Part shown: in pieces, positions 16,631 to 24,894 of the stretch | How the letters are laid out: the number at the start of each line of letters is the position of its first letter | How positions within the stretch are numbered: position 1 is the stretch's first letter | From: CBIHON01 sp966211965 | Lineage (GTDB): Bacteria > Pseudomonadota > Gammaproteobacteria > Burkholderiales > Burkholderiaceae_D | Length of the DNA: 64,000 nt | Direction: 5' to 3' | Assembly (NCBI GenBank): GCA_966211965.1 | Contig: CBIHON010000002.1 | Location: forward strand, 248,001 to 312,000 | Program-made: the position numbers and the translations under genes | Notes under the pieces: model-generated | Told to the model about the DNA's origin: nothing | Database searches by the model: none | Seen by the model: the letters and a program-made list of their open reading frames with translations, nothing else

Positions 16631-16942
16631 ATGGCAGATCCGATGCGCGTGCGCGCGATAGAACAGGCTGGCGTCACCGAAGTCAAGATCCTGATGAAGC
16701 ACGATATGGAAACCGGCCAGCGCAAGGACGCGGCGGGCAAGGTGATTCCCGCGCATTTCATCCAGGGCGTGTCGGTCAAGCACAAGGGCAAGGAAGTGCT
16801 GGCGGCGCAGTTCGGCACGTCGATTTCGAAAGATCCCTTCCTGGCGTTCAAATTCAAGGGCGGCGCGAAAGGCGACAAGGTCAGCGTCACCTGGACCGAC
16901 AACAAGGGCGAGAGCCGCAGCGATGAAGCGACAATTGCTTAG
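16631..16942 (+). CDS. soxZ: Thiosulfate oxidation carrier complex protein SoxZ
   Basis: A 103-residue immunoglobulin-like protein that binds SoxY (start ADPMRVRAIEQAGVTEVKILMKHDMETG; end FKGGAKGDKVSVTWTDNKG). It has no signal peptide and is expected to be co-exported with Tat-dependent SoxY. AGAGG precedes the ATG at a good distance. The stop is followed after 27 nt by the dsrE-like start. Confidence 0.95.
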   Translation: MADPMRVRAIEQAGVTEVKILMKHDMETGQRKDAAGKVIPAHFIQGVSVKHKGKEVLAAQFGTSISKDPFLAFKFKGGAKGDKVSVTWTDNKGESRSDEATIA

Positions 16943-16969
16943 ATGTCCAGGCGCGGGGAGAGCGTAGCC

Positions 16970-17407
16970 ATGCGTCGTATCCTGTTGAAATCCCTACTTG
17001 CCTTTGTCGTCCTGCTCAACGCCGGGTTCGGGACGCATGCTTATGCCGCCGATCAAATCAAGGTCGTTTACCACTTGGCCGACGGCATCGACCAGGCGTC
17101 GCGCGCCTTGGCCAATATCCGTAATCACTTGAAGGCTGATCCGGGCACCAAAATTGTCGTGGTCGCATTGGGTGACGGCATCCAGTTTTTGCTGGACGGC
17201 GGCACGGATCGCAAGGGCAAGCCCTTCGACGCGGCGGTCGGCGCGTTGGCTTCGCAGGGCGTGGAATTCCGCGTCTGCGGCAATACGCTTGCCGCGCATA
17301 ATCTACCGCCTTCCAGCGTTTTGCTGGAAGCGAAGGTCGTGCCGTCCGGCGTGGCTGAGATAGCGCGCTTGCAGGCGAAAGAAGGTTTCGTTTACTTGCG
17401 ACCTTAA
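16970..17407 (+). CDS. Exported DsrE/TusD-like sulfur-relay family protein
   Basis: A 145-residue protein with a signal peptide (LLKSLLAFVVLLNAGFGTHAYA) and a DsrE/DsrF-like fold (KVVYHLADGIDQASRALANIRNHL, then VEFRVCGNTL). The single Cys in FRVCGNT corresponds to the DsrE active-site Cys. Relatives are often placed in sox clusters and may take part in periplasmic sulfur transfer; no activity is established. The start at 16970 is preferred to 16943, because GGGGAGAG precedes it and the signal peptide begins there. Confidence 0.75.
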   Translation: MRRILLKSLLAFVVLLNAGFGTHAYAADQIKVVYHLADGIDQASRALANIRNHLKADPGTKIVVVALGDGIQFLLDGGTDRKGKPFDAAVGALASQGVEFRVCGNTLAAHNLPPSSVLLEAKVVPSGVAEIARLQAKEGFVYLRP

Positions 17408-17416
17408 TACATTCTT

Positions 17417-17601
17417 GAAAGGCGGGTCAGAGTTTTTTTTCGCGGCTTTTTGCGAAAATTACTCTGACCCCCTCTGAATAGAAAAGGCGGGTCAGAGTTT
17501 TTTTCGCGGCTTTTTGCGAAAATACTGTGCCCCCAAATAGAAAAGGCGGGTCAGCGTTTTTTGCGTATCCCTTTGCGAAAATTGCCCAGTGCATTCTGAC
17601 C
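17417..17601 (+). repeat. Three tandem hairpin repeats upstream of soxA
   Basis: Copies at 17417-17470, 17481-17534 and 17540-17601 each begin GAAA(A)GGCGGGTCAG and contain TTTTCGC-ggcttttt-GCGAAAA. Copy 1 is closed by an outer stem GGGTCAGAGT/ACTCTGACCC; copies 2 and 3 are progressively decayed. An inverted relative lies at 16558-16609. The function is unknown; the T-rich inner hairpin could attenuate transcription into soxA. Confidence 0.7.
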
Positions 17602-17637
17602 AGCCAGTCTGACAGATTGCTTTTCCGGAGGCTGCAC

Positions 17638-18441
17638 ATGCCATACAAATCGATTTTGCAAGTCATGTTCGGTGCCGCGTTTTTCATCGCCTGCGCCATG
17701 CCGGCAGCGGCGCAAACCGCCGCCGATGAAATCGCCAAATACCGTCAGTTGCTGGCCGACGACAACCCTGCCGAGCTGGCCGAAATCAAAGGCGAGGAGT
17801 TATGGAAAACCCCGCGCGGCCCGAAAAAAGTTTCGCTCGAAACCTGTGACCTTGGCCTCGGCCCCGGCGTGGTCAAGGGCGCCTATGTGCAGATGCCGCG
17901 CTATTTCGCCGATACCGGCAAGGTGCAGGAAATCGAATCACGCCTCGTCACCTGCATGACCACCTTGCAAGGCATGTCGGATGCCGACGCCAAGAAAAAC
18001 CCTTTCGGCGCCAACTCCGATATGCAAGCGCTGGTGGCTTACATCGCTGCGCAATCGAAGGGAATGAAAATTGCGCCGGCATTTGCCCATCCCAAGGAAA
18101 AAGAAGCCTATGCGATCGGCAAAAAAATCTTTTTCTATCGTGCCGGAACGCATGATTTCTCCTGCGCCACCTGCCATTCGGCGCCTGAGCAACGCATCCG
18201 CCTGCAAAGCCTGCCCAACCTGGTCAACCAGAAGGACGCACAGAATGCCTACGGCACCTGGCCAGCGTATCGCGTCTCGCAAGGCGAAGTGCGCACCATG
18301 CAGCATCGTTTGTGGGATTGCTTCCGCCAGCAGCGCTTCCCCGAGGCGATGTACACCTCGGACGCGATTACCGCGCTGACCATGTACCTTGCCAGGAACG
18401 CCGAAGGCGGCAGCTTCAACGCCCCAGCACTTAAACGCTAA
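17638..18441 (+). CDS. soxA: Sulfur oxidation c-type cytochrome SoxA
   Basis: A 267-residue periplasmic cytochrome that, with SoxX, joins thiosulfate to the SoxY Cys. A signal peptide ends AAAQ. The only CXXCH is CATCH (176-180). The N-terminal domain keeps Cys residues (SLETCDLGLG, ESRLVTCMTTL) but lacks a second haem motif, indicating the monohaem class. HRLWDCFRQQRFPE contains the Cys expected to be the persulfide haem ligand. CCGGAG precedes the ATG at 17638; three hairpin repeats lie upstream. Confidence 0.93.
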   Translation: MPYKSILQVMFGAAFFIACAMPAAAQTAADEIAKYRQLLADDNPAELAEIKGEELWKTPRGPKKVSLETCDLGLGPGVVKGAYVQMPRYFADTGKVQEIESRLVTCMTTLQGMSDADAKKNPFGANSDMQALVAYIAAQSKGMKIAPAFAHPKEKEAYAIGKKIFFYRAGTHDFSCATCHSAPEQRIRLQSLPNLVNQKDAQNAYGTWPAYRVSQGEVRTMQHRLWDCFRQQRFPEAMYTSDAITALTMYLARNAEGGSFNAPALKR

Positions 18442-18451
18442 GGAAAACGCG

Positions 18452-19075
18452 ATGAACCGGAAAATCGTAATCGGTATGGCCATCTTGAGCACAGCGGGAT
18501 TGATCGGCTGCGCCACGACTTTAAGCGAAGGCGATGCGGCCAGGCGCGCTGTGGAAGTGATGCGCGCTTCATTTGCCGCCAAGGGCATCGCCGCCATGGA
18601 TCGTCTCGATCAGGACGAGGTGCAGGCCTTATGTACCGAGTATGCGGACAAGCCGCTGCCGAAAGACGTGGCGGAAAAAATCCAGAAATCGCAACTGGCC
18701 AGCGTGCAGAAGCCGGCCTCGGGAAAACTGCTGGGCGACTGGAAAGCGGGAGAAAAAATTGCACAGGAAGGGCGCGGCTTTCAGTTTTCCGACACCGCTG
18801 ACGGCCCAAAGGGCGCCAACTGTTATGCGTGCCATCAACTGACGCCGCAAGAGATCTCATACGGCAACATCGGCCCCTCGTTATACAACTACGGCAAGCT
18901 GCGCGGCTATGGCGCCGAAATTGTCGAGTATACCTATAACAAGGTGTACAACTCCAATGCCTATCAGGCTTGTTCCAATATGCCGCGCTTCGGCCACAAG
19001 AAACTTCTGGCCCCGGAGCAGATTGCCGATGTGCTGGCCTTGTTGCTGGACCCGGAATCGCCAGTCAATAAGTAA
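18452..19075 (+). CDS. soxX: Sulfur oxidation c-type cytochrome SoxX
   Basis: A 207-residue monohaem cytochrome with CYACH (124-128) and the usual SoxX context (YGNIGPSLYNYGKLRGYG, and ACSNMPRFGHKKLLAPEQIADVLALLLDPESPVN with the distal Met). The N-terminus has a lipobox (AGLIGC), so it is probably a lipoprotein, and there is a long extension before the haem domain. It follows soxA by 10 nt with AAGGA upstream. A strong terminator follows. Confidence 0.92.
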   Translation: MNRKIVIGMAILSTAGLIGCATTLSEGDAARRAVEVMRASFAAKGIAAMDRLDQDEVQALCTEYADKPLPKDVAEKIQKSQLASVQKPASGKLLGDWKAGEKIAQEGRGFQFSDTADGPKGANCYACHQLTPQEISYGNIGPSLYNYGKLRGYGAEIVEYTYNKVYNSNAYQACSNMPRFGHKKLLAPEQIADVLALLLDPESPVNK

Positions 19076-19084
19076 GCTTTAGAG

Positions 19085-19140
19085 GCCGCCTAGAGCCTGT
19101 TTGAATTCATGACAGGCTCCAGGCGGCTCGGAGTTTTTTC
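19085..19140 (+). terminator. Intrinsic terminator between soxX and soxB
   Basis: GCCGCCTAGAGCCTGT (19085-19100) pairs with ACAGGCTCCAGGCGGC (19112-19127), 15 of 16 bp. TTTTTT follows at 19134-19139. It probably ends most soxAX transcripts and separates soxB expression. Confidence 0.8.
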
Positions 19141-19165
19141 ACGCCTCATAACTTTGCGAGGACTT

Positions 19166-20866
19166 ATGAATCGCCGCGAGTTCCTGCAAATGCTGGCTGT
19201 CGCCGCTGCCGGCGGAATGGCATTGACGGAGCAGGCCGAGGCCGCCGAAAGCTGGTATGACCTGCCGCGTTTCGGCAATGTACACCTGCTGCACTTCACC
19301 GATTGCCATGCGCAACTCAAGCCGATTTATTTTCGTGAGCCTGACGTCAATCTCGGCGTGGAGGGGCAATTCGGCAAGGTGCCGCACCTGGTCGGCGCGG
19401 CATTGCTGAAACGATTCGGCATCGCGCCGCACACGCCCGAAGCGTATGCCTTCAGCCATCTCGATTTCGTGCAAGCCGCCAATACCTACGGCAAGGTCGG
19501 CGGTTTCGCGCATTTGGCGACGCTGGTAAAACGCCTCAAGGCGACGCGGCCCGATGCCTTGCTGCTCGACGGCGGCGATACTTGGCAAGGCTCTGCCACT
19601 GCCCTGTGGACCATGGGCCAAGACATGGTTGAGGCGGCCAAATTGCTCGGGGTCGATATCATGACCGGCCATTGGGAATTTACGCTCGGCATGGAGCGCG
19701 TCAGGCAAATCGTCGACGGCGATTTCAAAGGCCGTATCCAGTTCCTGGCGCAAAACATCAAGACTGCCGATTTCGGCGATCCGGTTTTCGAATCCTTCAC
19801 GATACGCAACATGAATGGCGTGCCGGTCGCGATCATCGGCCAGGCTTTTCCTTACACGCCGATCGCCAATCCGCGTTATCTGGTGGCAGACTGGACCTTC
19901 GGCATCCAGGAAAAAGAAATGCAGGCGACGGTCGATGCGGCGCGTGCCAAGGGGGCGCAGGCGGTCGTGCTGTTATCGCACAACGGCATGGATGTCGACC
20001 TGAAAATGGCGGCGCGCGTGACCGGCATCGATGCGATCCTGGGCGGTCATACGCACGACGGCGTGCCGGCGCCGGTGATCGTGTCGAATGCGGCAGGCAA
20101 GACGCTGGTGACCAATGCCGGATCAAATGGCAAATTTCTCGGCGTGCTCGACTTCGACGTAAAGCAGGGCAAGGTCGACAGCTTCCGCTACAAGCTGCTT
20201 CCCGTCTTTTCGAAACTGTTGCGGGCCGACACCGACATGGAGGCATTGATTGCGAAACTGCGCGCGCCGTATGAAGAAAAACTGGGCCAAGTGCTGGCAC
20301 GCAGCGAAGGCTTGCTGTATCGGCGCGGCAATTTCAACGGCAGCATCGATCAATTGATCCTGGATGGCTTGATGGCTGAGAAAGATGCGGAAATCGCCTT
20401 CTCGCCCGGCTTTCGCTGGGGCACCTCGCTATTGCCTGGGCAGGCCATCACGCTGGAGCATCTGATGGACCAGACCGCCATCACCTATCCGTACACCGGC
20501 GCGACGATGATGAGCGGCGCTGCAATTAAAACCGTGCTGGAAGATGTGGCCGACAACTTGTTCAATCCGGATCCGTACTATCAGCAAGGCGGTGACATGG
20601 TGCGCGTCGGCGGGCTACAGTATGCGATCGATCCGGCAGCGCGCATCGGCAACCGGATTTCCGATATGCGTCTGGCAGGCAGACCGATCGACGCCGGCAA
20701 GCAATACAAAGTTGCGGGCTGGGCGCCTGTCGCGGAAGGGGCGGGCGGCGAGCCGATCTGGGATGTGATGGCACGTTATCTGAAAGCGCAAAAAGTGATC
20801 GCTGCGCGCAATCTGAATCTGCCGCGTATCAAGGGCGTTGGCGGCAATCCGGGTTACGCGAAATGA
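19166..20866 (+). CDS. soxB: Thiosulfohydrolase SoxB
   Basis: A 566-residue periplasmic dimanganese hydrolase that releases sulfate from SoxY-S-sulfonate. It has a Tat signal (NRREFLQMLAVAAAGG) and metallophosphoesterase motifs (HFTDCHAQLKP; LLLDGGDTWQGSA; the GHWEF motif where 5'-nucleotidases have GNHEF, a SoxB hallmark; GGHTHDG). A C-terminal 5'-nucleotidase-like domain follows. GCGAGGA precedes the ATG at 19166. The ATGA junction with soxW shows translational coupling. Confidence 0.95.
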   Translation: MNRREFLQMLAVAAAGGMALTEQAEAAESWYDLPRFGNVHLLHFTDCHAQLKPIYFREPDVNLGVEGQFGKVPHLVGAALLKRFGIAPHTPEAYAFSHLDFVQAANTYGKVGGFAHLATLVKRLKATRPDALLLDGGDTWQGSATALWTMGQDMVEAAKLLGVDIMTGHWEFTLGMERVRQIVDGDFKGRIQFLAQNIKTADFGDPVFESFTIRNMNGVPVAIIGQAFPYTPIANPRYLVADWTFGIQEKEMQATVDAARAKGAQAVVLLSHNGMDVDLKMAARVTGIDAILGGHTHDGVPAPVIVSNAAGKTLVTNAGSNGKFLGVLDFDVKQGKVDSFRYKLLPVFSKLLRADTDMEALIAKLRAPYEEKLGQVLARSEGLLYRRGNFNGSIDQLILDGLMAEKDAEIAFSPGFRWGTSLLPGQAITLEHLMDQTAITYPYTGATMMSGAAIKTVLEDVADNLFNPDPYYQQGGDMVRVGGLQYAIDPAARIGNRISDMRLAGRPIDAGKQYKVAGWAPVAEGAGGEPIWDVMARYLKAQKVIAARNLNLPRIKGVGGNPGYAK

Positions 20867-21342
20867 CGCCGCGCCGCCTGCTTTTGACGGTTATGGCTGG
20901 CTCGCTGCTGGCAGGTTTCACACCGTTTGCATGGCCGGCGGAAACGCCGCTGCCGACGGCGCGGTATTTGGCCGAGGACGCGCATGCGGCACAGCGGCAA
21001 GGCATGCCGCTGATCCTCTTGGTGAGCTTGAGCGGCTGTCCGTTTTGTGAAGAAGTAAGAAAATTGCACCTGGCGCCGTTGGCGCAGAGCGGGGTCATCG
21101 TCAGGCAAATCCATCTCGATCGGGATACCGATCTGATCGACTTCGAGGGAGGACGCACGACGCAGCGCCGCTTTGCCAAGAACCTGGCCTTGCGGGTCGC
21201 GCCGACGGTTTTCTTTTTCGATACCAAAGGCAGGCAGATTGCCGAGCCGATTGTCGGTGCGATTCATCAAGATTTTTACCAGGAGTATCTGGACGATGCG
21301 ATTGCCGCGGCAAAAAATAAACTGAACACCGGCGAAAAATAA
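20863..21342 (+). CDS. soxW: Exported thioredoxin-fold protein SoxW
   Basis: A 159-residue protein with a signal peptide and a thioredoxin fold carrying CPFC (SLSGCPFCEEVRK). It also has the cis-Pro region RVAPTVFFFDTKG. SoxW-type proteins keep periplasmic Sox cysteines (notably SoxY) reduced. The start overlaps the soxB stop (ATGA). The dedicated electron donor (SoxV/CcdA type) is not in this window. A strong terminator begins at the stop codon. Confidence 0.85.
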   Translation: MTPRRLLLTVMAGSLLAGFTPFAWPAETPLPTARYLAEDAHAAQRQGMPLILLVSLSGCPFCEEVRKLHLAPLAQSGVIVRQIHLDRDTDLIDFEGGRTTQRRFAKNLALRVAPTVFFFDTKGRQIAEPIVGAIHQDFYQEYLDDAIAAAKNKLNTGEK

Positions 21343-21389
21343 ATCGAGAATATCCCTGGTTCAACTCACGGATATCCTCGATTTATTTT
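21337..21389. terminator. Terminator at the end of the sox locus
   Basis: AAATAAATCGAGAATATCC (21337-21355) pairs with GGATATCCTCGATTTATTT (21370-21388), 18 of 19 bp. The stem carries A-rich and T-rich ends, so it could act in both directions. Confidence 0.8.
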
Positions 21390-21582
21390 CGTAGGTAAAT
21401 AGTTTTGATATCCGGATCGTCCGCATGAGAGGCCGATGTCTGCATCAATTTCACACCGTTGCGAAAACTTCGCCGGGTTTGAGTTTTTCGGCTGCGACGT
21501 TTTCTATTTCATGCGAATATTGATGCCCTCGCCCAGCTTTTTTTCTCATCGCTTTGAACCTCCATTCGTTTGAAAGTGCATC

Positions 21583-22749
21583 ATGCTCAAAGGCCTGAGC
21601 CGCCTCTGGTGGAATGGGCTCAAGCGAATCAGCAAGGCGCAGCAGAGCCAGCAAAAAAAACTGATCAAGAGCCTGCTTGCCAAGCCTTTGCCAACGAAGC
21701 GTGCCGCCAAGAAATCCACCGGTAAATCCACGGGAGCGGCGCAGGGCGCCAAGGCGGCAACCTCCGCCAAGCCGGTGTCGGGCTATCGATCGCCGTCCCT
21801 CCCGGGCAAGTGGCTGGCTTCCTACCATTCCTCCTTGGGCCCGAATGGCGAACTGCCGGCGCGCAGGATGAATTACTGGCTGTACCTGCCGTCCAGCGCC
21901 GGCAGCGCTCCCATGCCGCTGGTAGTGATGCTGCATGGCTGCGAACAGAGCGCGACCCAGTTTTCGCAAGGCACGCGCATGAATCAGCTCGCCGAAAAAA
22001 AAGGGTTCGCCGTACTGTATCCGCAGCAGTCCCTGAGAGAGCATCCGAATCGTTGCTGGCACTGGTACGACAAGGCGACGCAGGACGGCGGCGGCGACGT
22101 GCAATTGATCGCCGGCATTATCGAGAAAGTGCGGACGGCATACGCAATCGATCCGAGCCGGATCTATGTCGCCGGCTTGTCCGCAGGCGCCGCGATGGCG
22201 CATATCCTGGCCTTGAATTATCCGCACCTGATCGCAGCGGTCGGGCTGCATTCGGCGCCGGTGTTCGGCGCTGTGCATACGCGCATGGGCGCCTATGCAG
22301 TGATGCAAAGCGGCTCGCTCACGCAAATAGATAGCGCGATTCATGAGGCGATAAAAAAAATCGGCGTGCCGGCGAAGATGCCGGCGATCCTGTTGCACGG
22401 CCAAGCGGACAAAATCGTGCGCACGGTCAATCTGGCGCAATTGGCTGAGCAATTCAAAGTTTTGAACCAGATCTCGGCCAAGGACCAGGCGCGGGTCGCA
22501 TTCAAAGCCGCCAGTCCGGAGAAGAGCCGCAGTCCGCGGAATGCGTACAAGATTTTCGATTACTACAGCGGCACGAAGCTGTTGCTCAGGGTGTGTGAAA
22601 TTCTTCATCTGGAACACGCCTGGAGCGGCGGCGACTGCAGCCTGAAGTTCAATTCCTGTGCTGGTCCGGATGCGAGCAGGATGATGTGGGATTTCTTCTC
22701 GCGGCATCGCCGGCGTCCGCACACGCGCACCACCGATCCGGCGCGCTGA
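21583..22749 (+). CDS. PHB depolymerase-family esterase without signal peptide
   Basis: A 388-residue alpha/beta hydrolase of the esterase_phb family. The N-terminal 70 residues are Lys/Ala-rich and phasin-like in composition, with no export signal, suggesting a cytoplasmic or granule-bound enzyme. Catalytic elements are oxyanion VVMLHGCEQSA, nucleophile AGLSAGAAMAH, Asp in LLHGQADKIV and His in EHAWSGG. PHWYDK-like substrate-loop residues (CWHWYDKATQDGGGD) fit polyhydroxyalkanoate depolymerases. It is monocistronic. The substrate could also be a polyester or feruloyl ester. Confidence 0.8.
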   Translation: MLKGLSRLWWNGLKRISKAQQSQQKKLIKSLLAKPLPTKRAAKKSTGKSTGAAQGAKAATSAKPVSGYRSPSLPGKWLASYHSSLGPNGELPARRMNYWLYLPSSAGSAPMPLVVMLHGCEQSATQFSQGTRMNQLAEKKGFAVLYPQQSLREHPNRCWHWYDKATQDGGGDVQLIAGIIEKVRTAYAIDPSRIYVAGLSAGAAMAHILALNYPHLIAAVGLHSAPVFGAVHTRMGAYAVMQSGSLTQIDSAIHEAIKKIGVPAKMPAILLHGQADKIVRTVNLAQLAEQFKVLNQISAKDQARVAFKAASPEKSRSPRNAYKIFDYYSGTKLLLRVCEILHLEHAWSGGDCSLKFNSCAGPDASRMMWDFFSRHRRRPHTRTTDPAR

Positions 22750-23100
22750 AGTCTCTATTTCATCGTGTCCATTTCTCCCACGCGCTCTCGGGGAAAGAGG
22801 GAATGCGGCTCCATGCTGAATCGTGCCGCATCAACAGATCGGCGCCCTGCCGAATCTCTCGCGCTGCACCGGAACTTCCGACGAACCCGGAACTCTTCTG
22901 AGATGAATGACATGGCAGGCCGGACGCTCTGACGAAAATTTTCCTGCGGCTGTATTGGGAAAACTGATCCGACGGATTCCTGGCTCTTCCTTGGGAGGCA
23001 CAGTCGGCGCGATTGCCGTCTCGCAGCCGGTAGTCCTATAGCGATCGGCCTTGAGAGCCTGAACAGGTTTTCACCCATTTACCAATCACAGGAGATTCAC
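22750..23100. other. Non-coding interval before the hemerythrin gene
   Basis: No convincing gene, repeat or terminator was seen. Short frames here lack ribosome-binding sites and recognisable sequence. GGAG at the very end serves the hemerythrin start; its promoter probably lies here. Confidence 0.4.
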
Positions 23101-23655
23101 ATGGAACGCACAACAGAAAAGCCGGCGAGTACAGTCAAGAGTAATGCTTTCACGCTGCTCAAGGATGACCACAAGAAGGTAAAGAAATTATTCAAGGAAT
23201 TCCAAAGCGTCAAAAATCGCGAAGACAGCGATGAGCGGAAGAGTGAACTGGTAAAGCAGCTTTGCCGGGAAATCAAGATACATACGCAAATCGAAGAGGA
23301 GATTTTTTATCCCGCCGCACGGCAGGCGATTGACGACGAGGATGTGATGGATGAGGCCGCGGTCGAGCATGGCAGCGTGAAGCAGCTTGTCGAACAACTC
23401 GAATCGATGCAGCCGCGTGATCCGCATTTCGATGCGATCGTTAAGGTCATGGCCGAATACGTCGAGCATCATGTACGGGAAGAGGAGGACGAGATGTTTC
23501 CTCTGCTGAAAAAGGCCAAGCTCGATGCAAGGGGATTGGCGGAGCAAATCAACCGGCGCAGGGAAGAATTGATGGTCGATGAGGATGCCTTGCCTGCGCA
23601 AAAAAGACGGAGCCCGGCCTCTGGTGCGGAGCGTGCGCGCGCTACGCCTCGATGA
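23101..23655 (+). CDS. Hemerythrin HHE-domain protein
   Basis: A 184-residue cytoplasmic helical-bundle protein with the HHE di-iron ligand pattern: DDHKKVKKLF, IHTQIEEEIFYP, AVEHGSVKQL and VEHHVREEEDEMFP. Such proteins bind O2 or NO, or act in iron and oxidative-stress responses. The C-terminal tail is basic and disordered (AQKRRSPASGAERARATPR). GGAG lies upstream of the ATG. It is monocistronic. Confidence 0.88.
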   Translation: MERTTEKPASTVKSNAFTLLKDDHKKVKKLFKEFQSVKNREDSDERKSELVKQLCREIKIHTQIEEEIFYPAARQAIDDEDVMDEAAVEHGSVKQLVEQLESMQPRDPHFDAIVKVMAEYVEHHVREEEDEMFPLLKKAKLDARGLAEQINRRREELMVDEDALPAQKRRSPASGAERARATPR

Positions 23656-23939
23656 GTCGGAGGAATCCTATACCGTTTGCACAGCCAATGGGAACGGCGA
23701 TGGAGCAGCGCAGGATGCCGCCGGTATGAGACGGAACGGTTTTTTTATCCGGCCTCGCTCCATCCTCGCCTTTGTTTTCTTGGCTCGGCTTGTGACATTT
23801 ATTTTCGGAATATCCCATGTTTATGAGATTGGCAGCTTGGCGGGAATACTGCTAACTTGATAACGTTTATAAGAATGTAAAAACGTCAAAATTTTGCTTT
23901 GATCCCGTCGCTCGGATTCGAAGTCAAGGAGTGGTGATT

Positions 23940-24209
23940 ATGTCTTGTGGCAGGCCCAATCGGACGGCGCTTTTTGGCGCAGGCGCCGGCGATGCAAAGA
24001 ATTTTATGGCGGAGTCCTTGTCTCCGGCGCCGGAAGGCGGCACGTCCGAAAGCGTGGTGTTTGAATATGTCGGCGATAGCAGCATATCAGCGATCGGTTC
24101 GGTCACCCGCAAACTGTACCGTTTTGCCGCCAGGCATGCGCGAGTAGCGGTCGACCCGCGAGATGCGGCTTCGGTGGCCAGGGTGCCGTATCTCAGGCGC
24201 GTTCCCTGA
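23940..24209 (+). CDS. Small conserved hypothetical protein
   Basis: An 89-residue protein with AAGGAG 8 nt before the ATG at 23940. The C-terminal half (VVFEYVGDSSISAIGSVTRK, then LYRFAARHARVAVDPRDAASVARVPYLRRV) resembles a short conserved domain seen in many proteobacterial hypothetical and phage-associated proteins. There a pattern of the kind FEYxGxTxLTVxGPVTGxxYRF is common. No function is known. The preceding 280 bp (23656-23939) are AT-richer and non-coding. Confidence 0.55.
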   Translation: MSCGRPNRTALFGAGAGDAKNFMAESLSPAPEGGTSESVVFEYVGDSSISAIGSVTRKLYRFAARHARVAVDPRDAASVARVPYLRRVP

Positions 24210-24301
24210 TTGAGTTCGCAACAGGCGCCAGCCATCTCCCCCTCTTGCAGCGTAAGTAAATTCGCCTTGAAAAAAGACCGGATGGTCTCTAATATGCCTG
24301 C

Positions 24302-24880
24302 ATGGACAAAAGCCGGATCACACGCGATGCTTTCCTCGATACCGCCTTGCAGGAAGCCAGCCTGATTGGGATCGCGCGGCTTACTCTGGCGCCGGTGGCT
24401 GCGGCCGCCGGGCGTTCGAAGGGAGGATTGCTGCGGCATTTTCCGAGCAAGGAGAGCTTGCAGGTCGCGGTGCTGGAACGCGCTTTCATGCGCTATCAGC
24501 AATACGTGTTCGAGCCTGCCCTGAAGGCGCCGCCGGGATTGGCGCGTTTGCGCCTGATTCTGGAGAACTGGCTGACCTGGACAGAACGTGCGGGTCTGCA
24601 AGGCGGATGCCCCATTCTCAGTGCCCAACAGGAATTCGACGACCAGGACAGCGAGGTGCGCGAACATTTGCGTAGCGCCTGGGCGCATTGGTCCCAATAC
24701 CTGACGCGTCAGGCGCACAAGGCCCATGAGTTGAAACAAGTGCCGCCCGGCTTGGCGCCGGAAGACTTGGTGATGGCAATGATTGGTCTGGTCAATGCCG
24801 AACAACTGGAACGCCGCTTGCTCGGCCAGGCTGGCGCGAGCGGCAGGGCGCTCCGCTTATTCGATTGCCTGACGCGCTGA
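24302..24880 (+). CDS. TetR/AcrR-family transcriptional regulator
   Basis: A 192-residue regulator. Residues about 5-55 form the TetR helix-turn-helix (ITRDAFLDTALQEASLIGIARLTL, then AAAGRSKGGLLRHFPSKESL). The C-terminal half is a TetR ligand domain (QGGCPILSAQQEFDDQ). The hydrolase gene begins 15 nt downstream, so it may regulate that operon. No palindromic operator was recognised in the short upstream interval. Confidence 0.88.
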   Translation: MDKSRITRDAFLDTALQEASLIGIARLTLAPVAAAAGRSKGGLLRHFPSKESLQVAVLERAFMRYQQYVFEPALKAPPGLARLRLILENWLTWTERAGLQGGCPILSAQQEFDDQDSEVREHLRSAWAHWSQYLTRQAHKAHELKQVPPGLAPEDLVMAMIGLVNAEQLERRLLGQAGASGRALRLFDCLTR

Positions 24881-24894
24881 ACCTGGAGATGAAG

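Noticed and set aside
17417..17601. CRISPR array
   Set aside because: There are only three units of about 54 bp, they diverge, they contain self-complementary arms and they have no unique spacers.
22755..23078. 107-codon minus-strand frame before the hemerythrin gene
   Set aside because: Low-information Arg/Pro-rich product, no start signal and no known motif.
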